From the NCBI GenBank assembly GCA_966212235.1, contig CBIHPP010000003.1, forward strand, positions 496,001 through 560,000: a stretch of 64,000 nucleotides of DNA, in the 5' to 3' direction. Of this stretch, positions 44,648 to 54,500 are shown piece by piece; the stretch's first letter is position 1, and every line of letters begins with the position of its first letter. A program made the position numbers and the translations under genes. Source of the stretch: Niastella sp966212235 (GTDB lineage Bacteria > Bacteroidota > Bacteroidia > Chitinophagales > Chitinophagaceae). The notes below the pieces were generated by a model. It ran no database searches, was not told where the DNA came from, and was given only the letters and a program-made list of their open reading frames with translations.

Positions 44648-46528
44648 ATGAAAAAAAACCTATTTCTAAGTTTGTTTATCCTAACATCCTGTGTACATCA
44701 TGTAATGTCACAATCTTTTATTCATCCTGGTCTCCTTCATACTGAAGCCGACTTCACCCGGATGCGCACCAAAGTAAATGCCAGCGCCCAACCCTGGAAA
44801 GGAAGTTGGGACCTGCTGGTAGCCAACAGTCATTCGCAATTGGGTTATGTGGCCCGGCCCGTGGATACCGTGCGCCGCGGCGGCACCGGTCAAAACTATA
44901 CGGTGTTGTTCAATGACATTGCAGCGGCGTATCAATGCGCGTTGCGCTGGAAGATCAGCGGTGATGTGGCCTATGCCAATAAAAGCATCGAGATCATGAA
45001 TGCCTGGTCGGCTACTTTGAAAGAAGTGACGGGCAATGCCGATCGATTTCTGGCCGCCGGTATTTATGGTTATGAGTTTGCGAATGCGGCCGAGATCATG
45101 CGCACCTACAGCGGTTGGGCCGCAGCCGATTTCACGCGGTTCAAAAATATGATGTTGAATGAATTTTATCCCCTGTGTGAAAACTTTTTAACCAATCACA
45201 ACGACGCCTGTATTACCAATTACTGGGCCAACTGGGACCTTTGTAACATGGCGGCGATTTTGAGCATCGGTGTGTTGTGCGATCGCCGTGATCTGTATAA
45301 CCGCGCGATCAATTATTTTAAAACGGGCGCGGGTAATGGCGCTATTACAAAAGCCGTGTGGTACCTGCATTCTGCTACATTGGGTCAGTGGCAGGAAGCC
45401 GGTCGCGATCAGGGCCATGCCACCTTAGGCATCGGCTTGCTGGGCGCTTTTTGCGAAACGGCCTGGAACCAGGGTGATGATATGTATGGGTACGACGACA
45501 ACCGTTTTATGAAAGGGGCGGAGTATGTAGCGCAATATAATATTGGGAACACCGTGCCGTATGTAACTTATACCTGGGGCACGGGTCAGAATTGTGCGCA
45601 AATGTCGCAAACCGTCATCTCCGAAGCCAGCAGGGGGAACGTGCGTCCGATCTGGGAAATGGTGTACCATCATTATGCAAACCGGTTGGGAATTTCCGTA
45701 CCAGGTATGGCCGCTTTTGCAGCACAACAACGGCCCGAAGGCGGCGGTGGTAATTATGGAACCACCAGTGGTGGCTATGATCAGCTGGGTTTTGGTACGT
45801 TGACTTTTACCCGCGATGCTTTTGTGCCGAATGCCGTAGCCAATGGTACGTATAAATTGATTGCCCGGCACAGCGGAAAAGCGTTGGATGTGCTGAACAA
45901 CGGCACGGCCAATGGCGCCAATGTGCAACAATATACTTCGAATACCTGCGCATGTCAACAGTGGACCCTGGCGCACCAGGGGAGTGGCCGCTACAGCGTC
46001 ACCGGTGTGGGCAGTAACAAGTTGCTGGATGTAAATGGAAACAGCACCGCCGATGGCGCCAATGTGCAGATCTGGCAATCCACCGGTGGAAACAACCAGC
46101 GATTCACCTTTATACCCGCGGGCAATGGCTATTACCGCATCAATGCCGTGCACAGCGGAAAATGTGTGGACGTGAGTGGCGGTTCCACCGCCGACGGCGC
46201 CAATGTACAACAGTGGACGTACAACGCCAGTGCCAATCAGCAATGGCAACTCGTTCCGTTGGCGGGAGCAAGAACAACTACATTGCCGGTAACTACGACG
46301 ACTGAACCGCTGCAGATAACACCGAATCCGGTCCGAAATAATTTGACATTGACAGTCCAGGTTGGTGCAGACATCAACCTCTTCAATGCTACCGGGCAGC
46401 AACTGTATAGCGGCAAAGCTCGTTCAACCCGGTATGTGGTTGATATGACAAAATTTGCTTCTGGTACTTATTTTGTTAGCATAAAGCAAGGTGCAAGTAA
46501 TGTTATTCAGAAGATTGTGAAGGAGTAA
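44648..46528 (+). CDS. Secreted alginate-lyase-family protein with ricin-type lectin and T9SS sorting domain
   Basis: 626 residues: signal peptide (about 1-21), lyase toroid (about 22-345, FIHPGLLHTEADFTRMR; NYWANWDLCNMAAI; EAGRDQGH), a ricin B-type beta-trefoil (about 400-545, three units with ANVQQ/QIW and Q.W), and a T9SS sorting domain (about 555-626, ITPNPVRNNLTL). The lyase domain is a paralogue of that of the preceding giant protein but retains the more typical GRDQGH motif. It is probably cotranscribed or coregulated with the giant lyase 247 bases upstream. Substrate inferred to be an acidic polysaccharide. Confidence 0.88.
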   Translation: MKKNLFLSLFILTSCVHHVMSQSFIHPGLLHTEADFTRMRTKVNASAQPWKGSWDLLVANSHSQLGYVARPVDTVRRGGTGQNYTVLFNDIAAAYQCALRWKISGDVAYANKSIEIMNAWSATLKEVTGNADRFLAAGIYGYEFANAAEIMRTYSGWAAADFTRFKNMMLNEFYPLCENFLTNHNDACITNYWANWDLCNMAAILSIGVLCDRRDLYNRAINYFKTGAGNGAITKAVWYLHSATLGQWQEAGRDQGHATLGIGLLGAFCETAWNQGDDMYGYDDNRFMKGAEYVAQYNIGNTVPYVTYTWGTGQNCAQMSQTVISEASRGNVRPIWEMVYHHYANRLGISVPGMAAFAAQQRPEGGGGNYGTTSGGYDQLGFGTLTFTRDAFVPNAVANGTYKLIARHSGKALDVLNNGTANGANVQQYTSNTCACQQWTLAHQGSGRYSVTGVGSNKLLDVNGNSTADGANVQIWQSTGGNNQRFTFIPAGNGYYRINAVHSGKCVDVSGGSTADGANVQQWTYNASANQQWQLVPLAGARTTTLPVTTTTEPLQITPNPVRNNLTLTVQVGADINLFNATGQQLYSGKARSTRYVVDMTKFASGTYFVSIKQGASNVIQKIVKE

Positions 46529-46530
46529 GA

Positions 46531-46615
46531 ATACAAGATACAAGTTACAAGTTCCAGGGTACAAGAAACAGCCAATACAGCTTGTTCCTTGTACCTTTGC
46601 TCTTGTGCCTTTTTT
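46531..46615 (+). terminator. Heptad array forming a terminator-like hairpin, ACAAG class
   Basis: Direct units ATACAAG, ATACAAG, TTACAAG, TTCCAGG, GTACAAG (46531-46565) are followed by inverted units CTTGTTC, CTTGTAC, CTTTGCT, CTTGTGC (46581-46608) and then CTTTTTT. GTACAAG pairs with CTTGTAC. It begins two bases after the lyase stop codon, so a terminator role is likely, yet it also lies only 22 bases before the HTCS start. Confidence 0.65.
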
Positions 46616-46636
46616 CATATCTTTAGTGTTTGCCAT

Positions 46637-49600
46637 ATGAAATCAGGTATTGTTACGATAGTACTGTGCTTCTTGCTTTTTGATCTGTCTTATGCTACCG
46701 ATTACCCGGTCACAACTTATTTGGGAATCGATCAGGGCCTGTCGAACAATTCGGTGCGCTGCATTTACCAGGACCGCCGGGGATTTATGTGGTTTGGTAC
46801 CTACGATGGCCTCAACCGCTACGATGGTTATACCTTCAAAGTGTTCCGCAATAATTTCAAAAATTCCACTTCTTTAATCAATAACTGGATCAACGCCATC
46901 GATGAAGACAACCCCGGCAATTTATGGGTAGGCACCCGCCAGGGCGTCTGTGTGTATCGCCCGGTTTCTGATAAATTTTCTTCTCTCCATTATTTTGGAT
47001 TGAAAAAATCGGCTGAACCTATAAAGTCCGTGATCCGCGATATAGAAAGAGATTCCGCAGGGAATATGTTTGTGGGTACCGCTGATGTGGGTTTGTTGTT
47101 TTTTGCCAAAGGCGATACGGTGGGTATCCAGGTGCCAATAGAAAATGTAAGAGAACAACCAAAAATTCAGGACGTCGCATTCATAAAAAATGGAACCGGA
47201 AAAAAGATCTGGGTCTTCGTGCGTGGTAAAGGACTTTGTCTATACGATTATCCTTCTCAAAAACTCAGAATAGTCAATGCCACGGTGACCTCGGCCAATT
47301 GCCTGGAAACAGACGGTAATATCATTTGGGTAGGAACACCGCAGGGCATCTATCAATATAATAGTATTTCCAACACGTATGAAAAAAGGTACAGCGAAGA
47401 AAATGGTTTGACCAACCGGGACATCATTGGGCTTACCCTGGATAAGAACGGACAATTATGGTGCGCCACCAATGGCGGCGGCATCAACATGATCAATATA
47501 AAAAGCGGTGCGGTGGGTTCGCTGGCTGCAGGCAAGGGGCCGGCTGACTTAACAAGCAATTCTATCTATGCCATTTGGGAAGATCCCGAAGCCCGGATGT
47601 GGATCGGTTCTTTACGCGGCGGTATCAATGTCATCGATCCGCACCGGAAATTATTTCAAACAGTGATGAGCGATCCCGCTGCTGCCAATACACTGATCAG
47701 TAATTATATCTTTTCTTTTTATGAAGACCCAAGCGGAGATCTGCTCATTGGGACCGACGGCGATGGATTGAGTGTGTGGGACCGGAAGCTGAACCGGTTC
47801 ACCAATTACAAACACGATGCGGCCAACCCGGCTTCTTTAAGCAATGATTTTATTACCAATATCAAAAGTGATTATGTTGGTAATATCTGGGTGGCCACGT
47901 ATAAAGGTGGGATCAACACGTTTAATAAAGCGAAAGGTATCTTTCAACAATACCCCTTCCTGTATGGCGGCCAGAAAGTAATGAACCCGTTGGCTTATAC
48001 GGTTTATGAAGATAAACTCAGGGATTTTTGGGTGAGCAGTCTGCCCTGGGGCTTGTACCGGTTAAATCGACAATTAAATCTGTTCGAGTTATTCGACAAT
48101 CAATTAAAAGATCTGTTTGAATTATTTGAAGACAAGGCCGGTGTGTTGTGGGGTGGTAATTTATCGCAGTTGATTCAAATAGACCGGGTTCATCAAAAAC
48201 ATACGTATTTCAATGTAGGCAAACCGGTGCGGGCCATCCATGAAGATAAGGCCGGGAATTTATGGGTGGGTACGGAAGGCGGCGGGTTGATCTTATTCGA
48301 TCGGGTTCAACATAAAATAGCAGCCCGTTTCACCACCGATGAAGGCTTGTGCAGCAATTCGGTGTTGAATATGCTGGAAGATGATAATGGTAATTTATGG
48401 ATCAGCACATTTAATGGCATTTCAAAATTCCAGGTAAAAAGCCGCGTGTTTTCCAATTACTTTCAAAGCGATGGGTTGCAGAGCAACCAGTTTAATTACA
48501 ATGCCGCTTTAAAATTACATACGGGCGAGCTGGTGTTCGGCGGCATCAAAGGATTTACCCTGTTCAATCCGGCCGCTATTGTTGGCGAAGCCACCATGCC
48601 TAAGATTTCTTTTACCGGCATAAAGATCGGGAACAAGCCCATCGAGCAGGTGAATGGCTTTATTGCCAAAATGAACGGGAACGACATTTCCGCCATTCGC
48701 GTGCCTTTTGATGAAGCGGTGTTATCCATTGAGTTTGCGGCCCTGGAATATTCTGCCCCTGATAAAATTCAATATGCCTATTACCTCGAAGGGTGGGACA
48801 GGGGTTGGAATTATACGAACAACAACCGGTCCGCTACCTATACGCATTTGTCGGAAGGGAACTACACCTTACGGGTGAAGAGTACCAATGCCGGTGGGGT
48901 ATGGGGCGCCCGCGAATTGACGATCGATATTGTGGTGCTGCCGCCCTGGTACCGGTCGTGGTGGGCGTATTTATTGTATGGGGCGGTTCTAACCATTTTA
49001 GTGTATTCGTATATAAAGTATCGCACCAAACAAACGCGGTTAAAATATGAAGTGGCCATTGCCAATTTGAATACCGCCAATGAACGCGCAGAAAGAGAAA
49101 AAGGCGAAGCCGAACTGGCACGGGAGCGGGCAGAGCGGGAACGCGAACATGCCGAACTGGAAAAAGAGCGCATTGTGAATGAAAAGGAAAAAGAGATGCA
49201 TGAAAAAAAGATCTCTTTCTTCACCAACATTTCGCATGAGTTTCGAACCCCGCTTACGTTGATCATCAATCCCATCCGCGACCTGTTGAAGAAGAAAGAA
49301 TTTGAACAGCCGCAACTGGAAGGCGAACTGAGCATCGTATACCGCAACGCGCATCGCATGCTCAGCCTGGTTGACCAGTTGTTGTTATTCCGCAAAGCGG
49401 AAAGTGATTTTGATAAAATACATCCGGCGAAACTGGATGTGTGCAGTCTGGCCCGCGAAGTGTACCTGTGTTTTCTACATCCCGCAAAAGCCCGGAACAT
49501 CAACTATACGTTTGACTGTGAAACCGAACACCTGGAGTTGGTGGCCGACCGGCAGAAACTGGAGATCATTTTGTATAACCTGCTGTCCAATGCCATCAAG

Positions 49601-50818
49601 TATACCGAAGCCGACGGGAACATTGCGCTACGCATAAAGGATACAACTGATACTATTGTTATAGAAGTAGAAGATACCGGGGCGGGCATTCCCGCAGCGG
49701 TGGGAGAAAAACTGTTTGAAAAATTTTATCAGCCCGACCGGGTATTAACAAGCCGTAAGCCGGGTTTTGGCATCGGGTTGTTCCTGGTAAAACATTTTAC
49801 CGATGAACACAAGGGGACCATTGCTTATAAAAGTGAAGAAGGAAAGGGGACCTTGTTTACTTTGCGCTTTTTAAAAGGGTCCGCACATTTTGGCGAGGAT
49901 ATAAAGATCATGGAAGAATCGACCGCACCTGCTTTTGCAGAGGAGTTGCTGGAAGAACCCACCATACTGGAAACGTCGGCTTCCTCAGCAGACGCACCAG
50001 CCACCGAAGTAGTGACAGAGAAAAACACCCTGCTGATCATTGAAGACGACGAAGCGATCCGCTTATACCTGTCGCAATTGTTTGCCGGCACGTACATCGT
50101 GTTGCAGGCGGCATCGGGCGAAGCAGGTTTGGAGATGGCGCAACAATACCTGCCCGACTTGATCATTTCCGATATTCATATGAAGGAATTGAGCGGCATT
50201 GACTTGTGTAAACAGATCAAGGAACATGAGACCACCAGTCATATCCCGGTGATCCTGTTAACCGGCAGCACCTCCGATGAATTGAAATTACAGGGCATAG
50301 AAGAAGGCGCGGATGATTACATCAGCAAGCCGTTCGACAGCCAGTTATTGACCGCCCGGGTCAGCAGCCTGTTGCGCAGCCGGAGCAACCTGCAGAAATA
50401 CTTTTATAATGAGATCACGCTGCATACAAACAATTTAAAGATCTCGCCCGAGTACAAGGAGTTCCTGGAAAAATGCATAACGATCGTTGAGAGCCACCTC
50501 GAAGACGAAAACTTTACCGTAAAGAACCTGTTGGCCGAAATGGGCATGAGCCATTCGAACCTTTTCAGAAAGGTGAAAAGCATCTCGGGTTTGAGTGTCA
50601 ACGTGTTTATCCGTTTTATTCGCCTGCGCAAAGCCGCCGAGCTGTTTGTGTCCACCGACTACAACGTGAATGAAACGGCCTTTATGGTCGGCATCAAAGA
50701 CGCCAAATACTTCCGCGAACAGTTCAATAAGTTGTTCAAGATGAATCCTTCTGAGTACATCAAAAAGTACCGTGGGGTGTATCGGAATCAATTCACGGTA
50801 AACAAACCAAAAAACTAG
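46637..50818 (+). CDS. Hybrid two-component system regulator (HTCS) of the polysaccharide locus
   Basis: The ATG at 46637 gives 1393 residues with a signal sequence (about 1-20). Two seven-bladed periplasmic propellers of Reg_prop repeats follow (about 25-700, e.g. RGFMWFGTYDGLNRYDG, GNLWVGTEGGGL), then a Y_Y_Y domain (about 710-770) and a membrane helix (about 775-797). A charged coiled coil leads to a histidine kinase with phospho-acceptor His867 (ISHEFRTP) and ATPase motifs (LLSNAIKYT, GAGIP, GFGIGL). A receiver with Asp1179 (LIISDIHM) and a C-terminal AraC DNA-binding domain (about 1290-1385) complete it. It senses an oligosaccharide in the periplasm and activates PUL genes. Likely targets are the lyases upstream and possibly the receptor at 61513. 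Confidence 0.95.
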   Translation: MKSGIVTIVLCFLLFDLSYATDYPVTTYLGIDQGLSNNSVRCIYQDRRGFMWFGTYDGLNRYDGYTFKVFRNNFKNSTSLINNWINAIDEDNPGNLWVGTRQGVCVYRPVSDKFSSLHYFGLKKSAEPIKSVIRDIERDSAGNMFVGTADVGLLFFAKGDTVGIQVPIENVREQPKIQDVAFIKNGTGKKIWVFVRGKGLCLYDYPSQKLRIVNATVTSANCLETDGNIIWVGTPQGIYQYNSISNTYEKRYSEENGLTNRDIIGLTLDKNGQLWCATNGGGINMINIKSGAVGSLAAGKGPADLTSNSIYAIWEDPEARMWIGSLRGGINVIDPHRKLFQTVMSDPAAANTLISNYIFSFYEDPSGDLLIGTDGDGLSVWDRKLNRFTNYKHDAANPASLSNDFITNIKSDYVGNIWVATYKGGINTFNKAKGIFQQYPFLYGGQKVMNPLAYTVYEDKLRDFWVSSLPWGLYRLNRQLNLFELFDNQLKDLFELFEDKAGVLWGGNLSQLIQIDRVHQKHTYFNVGKPVRAIHEDKAGNLWVGTEGGGLILFDRVQHKIAARFTTDEGLCSNSVLNMLEDDNGNLWISTFNGISKFQVKSRVFSNYFQSDGLQSNQFNYNAALKLHTGELVFGGIKGFTLFNPAAIVGEATMPKISFTGIKIGNKPIEQVNGFIAKMNGNDISAIRVPFDEAVLSIEFAALEYSAPDKIQYAYYLEGWDRGWNYTNNNRSATYTHLSEGNYTLRVKSTNAGGVWGARELTIDIVVLPPWYRSWWAYLLYGAVLTILVYSYIKYRTKQTRLKYEVAIANLNTANERAEREKGEAELARERAEREREHAELEKERIVNEKEKEMHEKKISFFTNISHEFRTPLTLIINPIRDLLKKKEFEQPQLEGELSIVYRNAHRMLSLVDQLLLFRKAESDFDKIHPAKLDVCSLAREVYLCFLHPAKARNINYTFDCETEHLELVADRQKLEIILYNLLSNAIKYTEADGNIALRIKDTTDTIVIEVEDTGAGIPAAVGEKLFEKFYQPDRVLTSRKPGFGIGLFLVKHFTDEHKGTIAYKSEEGKGTLFTLRFLKGSAHFGEDIKIMEESTAPAFAEELLEEPTILETSASSADAPATEVVTEKNTLLIIEDDEAIRLYLSQLFAGTYIVLQAASGEAGLEMAQQYLPDLIISDIHMKELSGIDLCKQIKEHETTSHIPVILLTGSTSDELKLQGIEEGADDYISKPFDSQLLTARVSSLLRSRSNLQKYFYNEITLHTNNLKISPEYKEFLEKCITIVESHLEDENFTVKNLLAEMGMSHSNLFRKVKSISGLSVNVFIRFIRLRKAAELFVSTDYNVNETAFMVGIKDAKYFREQFNKLFKMNPSEYIKKYRGVYRNQFTVNKPKN

Positions 50819-50822
50819 CAGA

Positions 50823-50942
50823 AAGCCATAAGCCATAAGCTTTAAGCCAAAGGCAGAAAGGCAAAAATCTAAAGCATAAAGCCAAAACCTCCTCTGTATT
50901 TGTATTTGCTTTCGGCTTATAGCTTTACGCTTTCAGCTGTAT
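50823..50942. repeat. Heptad repeat array with inverted arm, AAGCNNN/GCTTNNN class
   Basis: Nine direct units (AAGCCAT, AAGCCAT, AAGCTTT, AAGCCAA ... AAGCATA, AAGCCAA; 50823-50885) face five inverted units (GCTTTCG, GCTTATA, GCTTTAC, GCTTTCA, GCTGTAT; 50908-50942). It fills the gap between the convergent HTCS and small-protein genes, suggesting a bidirectional terminator. The right-arm units are the same as at 15606-15669. Confidence 0.7.
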
Positions 50943-50950
50943 TCCTGTAT

Positions 50951-51505
50951 TCATGGGCTTTCTATTATTTTAAACCGTCCATGCAACGGCGTGCCGCCCT
51001 CGATCTTACCTTCCTGCAGCAGTTGCAAAACGCCCTTTGTGCATTTGTCATCGGCCACTTCCGGCGCTTTGATCAAAAACCGTTTGGCGAACCCTCTCAT
51101 CAGCGCATCGCACCATTTGGTAAAAGCTTCCTCTTTCGTGATCAATTCATCGGCTTCACCATAATACGACTTCACATAGTAAAAGCGGCTACGTTCAATA
51201 TTACCTGTAAACAAATTGGGCAGGGGCCTTGAAAAATGCAGGACAGGGCTGCTCCAATCATCTATCAGGTAATAGCCCTGTTCCTGAATAAACTTAGTTT
51301 TGATCTGCGGCAGAAAAGCGGTCTTCGTTAAATAGATCTTTTCCCATTCCTTATCGCTGGTGCGGGTAATCGCGGACGTGCGTATAAAATGGGTATCGCT
51401 GGCAAAGGGCAGCGTAATAAATACGGCGTCGCGTGCTTTAAAATAATTTTCGAACACGGGCAACTCACCGGGCGTTGCATAAAAATTAAGTTGTTTCGAG
51501 CTCAT
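50951..51505 (-). CDS. Small protein downstream of RHS toxin, candidate immunity protein
   Basis: The 184-residue soluble protein has no signal peptide and no recognised family. It is rich in aromatic residues (YYLIDDW, SRFYYVKSYYGEAD) with a helical C-terminus. Its start is nine bases past the stop of the RHS gene on the same strand, the usual place for the immunity gene of a polymorphic toxin. That role is inferred from position alone. An alternative is an unrelated cytosolic protein of unknown function. Confidence 0.6.
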   Translation of the reverse strand: MSSKQLNFYATPGELPVFENYFKARDAVFITLPFASDTHFIRTSAITRTSDKEWEKIYLTKTAFLPQIKTKFIQEQGYYLIDDWSSPVLHFSRPLPNLFTGNIERSRFYYVKSYYGEADELITKEEAFTKWCDALMRGFAKRFLIKAPEVADDKCTKGVLQLLQEGKIEGGTPLHGRFKIIESP

Positions 51506-51514
51506 TTGTATCTG

Positions 51515-54500
51515 TTAATTATAGGGTATAAAAACAAAATGATATTCTGTCGCCCTTTGGGGACTGTTTCTAATATCAAATTCTGCTTTCCTTTCACGGC
51601 TTACCGGGTTGGGTTTGCCTGACGGTTTTTTTATTTTATTTTGTTTTCCTACCTGCACATAAACGGTTTTACCATCTTTTTCGGCAACCAGGTCAACAAA
51701 CCGGTGTTCCTTGTCGCTTCCCGTGCCTGCTTTCACTTTCAATTTTTGCTCACGGTCTACAATCCTAAACCCTTTGGCCTCCAGTTTTTTTTCAGCAGCC
51801 AACACCTTCGCCTTGTGCGCGGGACTGCCTTCTTTACCCCAGGGGTTGGGAACTTTTTTAGTGCCCTCCGCCGCATTATCGGCTTTACCCGCCAGTTTCT
51901 TGGCGGTGGCGGCCTTATCAACCGCCTTGTTGGCATCGTTCACCTTATCGGCCGCGGTGCTGGCCAGCTTCACCACGGTTGCGCCTTTTTTAATCAGGGA
52001 GCCAACGCCTAAAGTTACAGCATCGATAACACCCGCTTTCAATATTTCGCCGCCGTCTACATCTGTGAAGGCGTCGCCAAGATCTTTGCCCTCGATCAGG
52101 TTGGTGACTACCTGTGTGGCATACTCCTGTACCACCCCTTTTACAAAGGCAATACACCAGGGGCATTTACCGTCGGGGTCGTTGTAAAGAATTGGATTAT
52201 TACCTGAAAAATGGTAAGGCGATAAACTTTCCTGCTCCCCTTCATCGGGCAGCGGATCAATTTGCATATAGCGGCCCGTTTGCGGATCGTAGGTACGGGC
52301 ATTGAAATCGTACCACTCCAGTCCGGCGCCATCGCTGAATTCTTTTTGCTGCAGCTCGTTCCCATTGTACAATACTTTGTTTCCACAACCGCAATCAGGC
52401 GTCGCCATCTGGTAACTCCGACTCGAGATGCCGGCCATGGTGAGGCCGAACGGATAGTAATGAGTTTCTTCCTGCAGCGGCCCGGTATAATGCCTGATGC
52501 TGAGATTATCAAAGAACACATCCTGGTTCTCCGTTTCATTGCTTACGAAAATATACAGGTAACCATTTTTGGTAATGGGGATGCCCGTATAGGCCAGCGT
52601 GTTCAACACATCTGCATTACCTACCGGCAGGGCACCGCTTTGCGGGTAACTGGCCACATAATTGAACCGTTCATCGAGCAGTATCCAACTGAGGTAAGCT
52701 TTGGGCTTGCCTGTCGGTGTGGTGTTATTGGCCGTGCGAAAGCTGTTTAAAGCCGTCAGCAGCGGACTGGTTGATGGACTGTTCAACAGCGACAGGGTGC
52801 CTTTGCTGTTGCCCGCCACCGATACAATGCCATTGGCCATGGCGCTAAGGATGTCGTTGACGGCATTTATGGGGCTGCCTGCACTACCCTGCGCGCGGTA
52901 GAACGACTTGACGGCAATATCTATCTGATCGCCGCTCATTACACGCAGCAGCATGGCCGGGCCTACTTTTTGACCGCTGCCATTGAGCCGCGCCAGCGAA
53001 TCGTTGGGCGTGGTAATGGCATCTGCCGGGTAACCGCCCGGTACCAGCGCTACCGGGTAGGCAGCCGCCGGGATATTATAAAACAGTTTGTTTTCCCGGG
53101 CACGATAAGCCGCTTCCATAGTAGCGATATACTGCGAGGTGTCTTTCTGTTCTGTTAGCACCATGCGCACATTGCCCAGGTGGTCTTCGAGGAAGTAATC
53201 ATAGAAGTACCGGTAAGCGCTGTCACCGTTCCCGAAATATTTTTTGGCGTAGCGCAGGCGCCCTTCTTCATGCCCGATTTGCACCAGCGTATCGTTCCTG
53301 TATTCAAAGTCATTGATGAACAGGGAATGGATAGTACGGCCGTTGAGATAGTCGGCGATCGTTTTGCCCAGCTTATTACCGGCTGCATCATAGATATAGG
53401 AGATTGTCCCTTTGGCGGTACCATCTTCGTTATTGAAGTTTACCTGTTGCGGGAGGTTCAAATAATTGTAAATGATGCTGCCTATACGTTTGTTCTTATC
53501 CTGCGTAAGGTTACCATTGCCATCGTACAGGTAATCATCATTCGTACGGTTCCTGTCGGTAAAATCACCCAGTTTGTAATCGGTGGTAGAATTGCCCACG
53601 CTTTCCGTTACAGACAACAACCGGTTACCGGGATTGCCCGAATGAACATTATAGGAATAGTAGAGCTGGTCGATAATGATACTGCCATGGGGCTTCCAGC
53701 CTTTTTGCTGCAGGGTGATTATATTGCCATTGGCATCGTACGTCAAACCGCTTACACTAAAGTCGATGCCATTATAGGTAGAACCAGGTTTGTTTTTAGC
53801 CCAGGTAGTTCCGTACAACTGATTAAAGTCTGCCGATGTTAACCGGTTGGCATTGTCGTACAAAAAATCATATTTCCTTTTTTCGCCATCACCGGCGCTT
53901 TTCCAGATGGTGCCGCTGATACTGCCGTTGTATTGTGGTGTGGTATAATTAGTGCCTGTTATTATACTGCCCGCCTGATCGTACCCCAGCTCAAACCCAA
54001 AATAATTACTGGTTGCATCATTGACAAAGTTCCGGTTGGTACCCAGCAGCCAGCCCCTGATATTGTAATCATTCACGAGGGTCTCCATGCCATCGCCCAA
54101 TGTTTTGGTTTTTAGCTGTCCCAGCTCATCATACTGATGGCTTACGATGGTTTGCTCGGGTTTACTGATCGTTTGGTTGCCGATAGTGCTGGTAACGGTT
54201 TTGGTGGCAGACAGCAGTCTGCCTGTATGATCGTAGGTGCTTTTGGCAAGCACGCTGTGCGTTTGTGCGTTAGCCCCTTCTTTCCGGTGCTGCTCAAGCG
54301 TACGCAATATGTTGCCGGCATAACTGTATTGTGTGGTGGAAATATCTTTTCCACCCGTTTGATTAATACGCTGGCTTTGTATTGCACGGTTCTGTTCGTC
54401 GTAGAAAGTAACCGTATAAAGATATTGGGCCGGGTTGCTGTTGAGCACTTTGGTGCGGCTGCCGGTTATCAGTCCCGTGGTTTGATTACTGGATGTAATT

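Noticed and set aside
45425..46402. Minus-strand open frame of 325 codons
   Set aside because: Antisense to the lyase and ricin-lectin domains. The repetitive GAVGGAV-like translation is a shadow of the lectin repeats.
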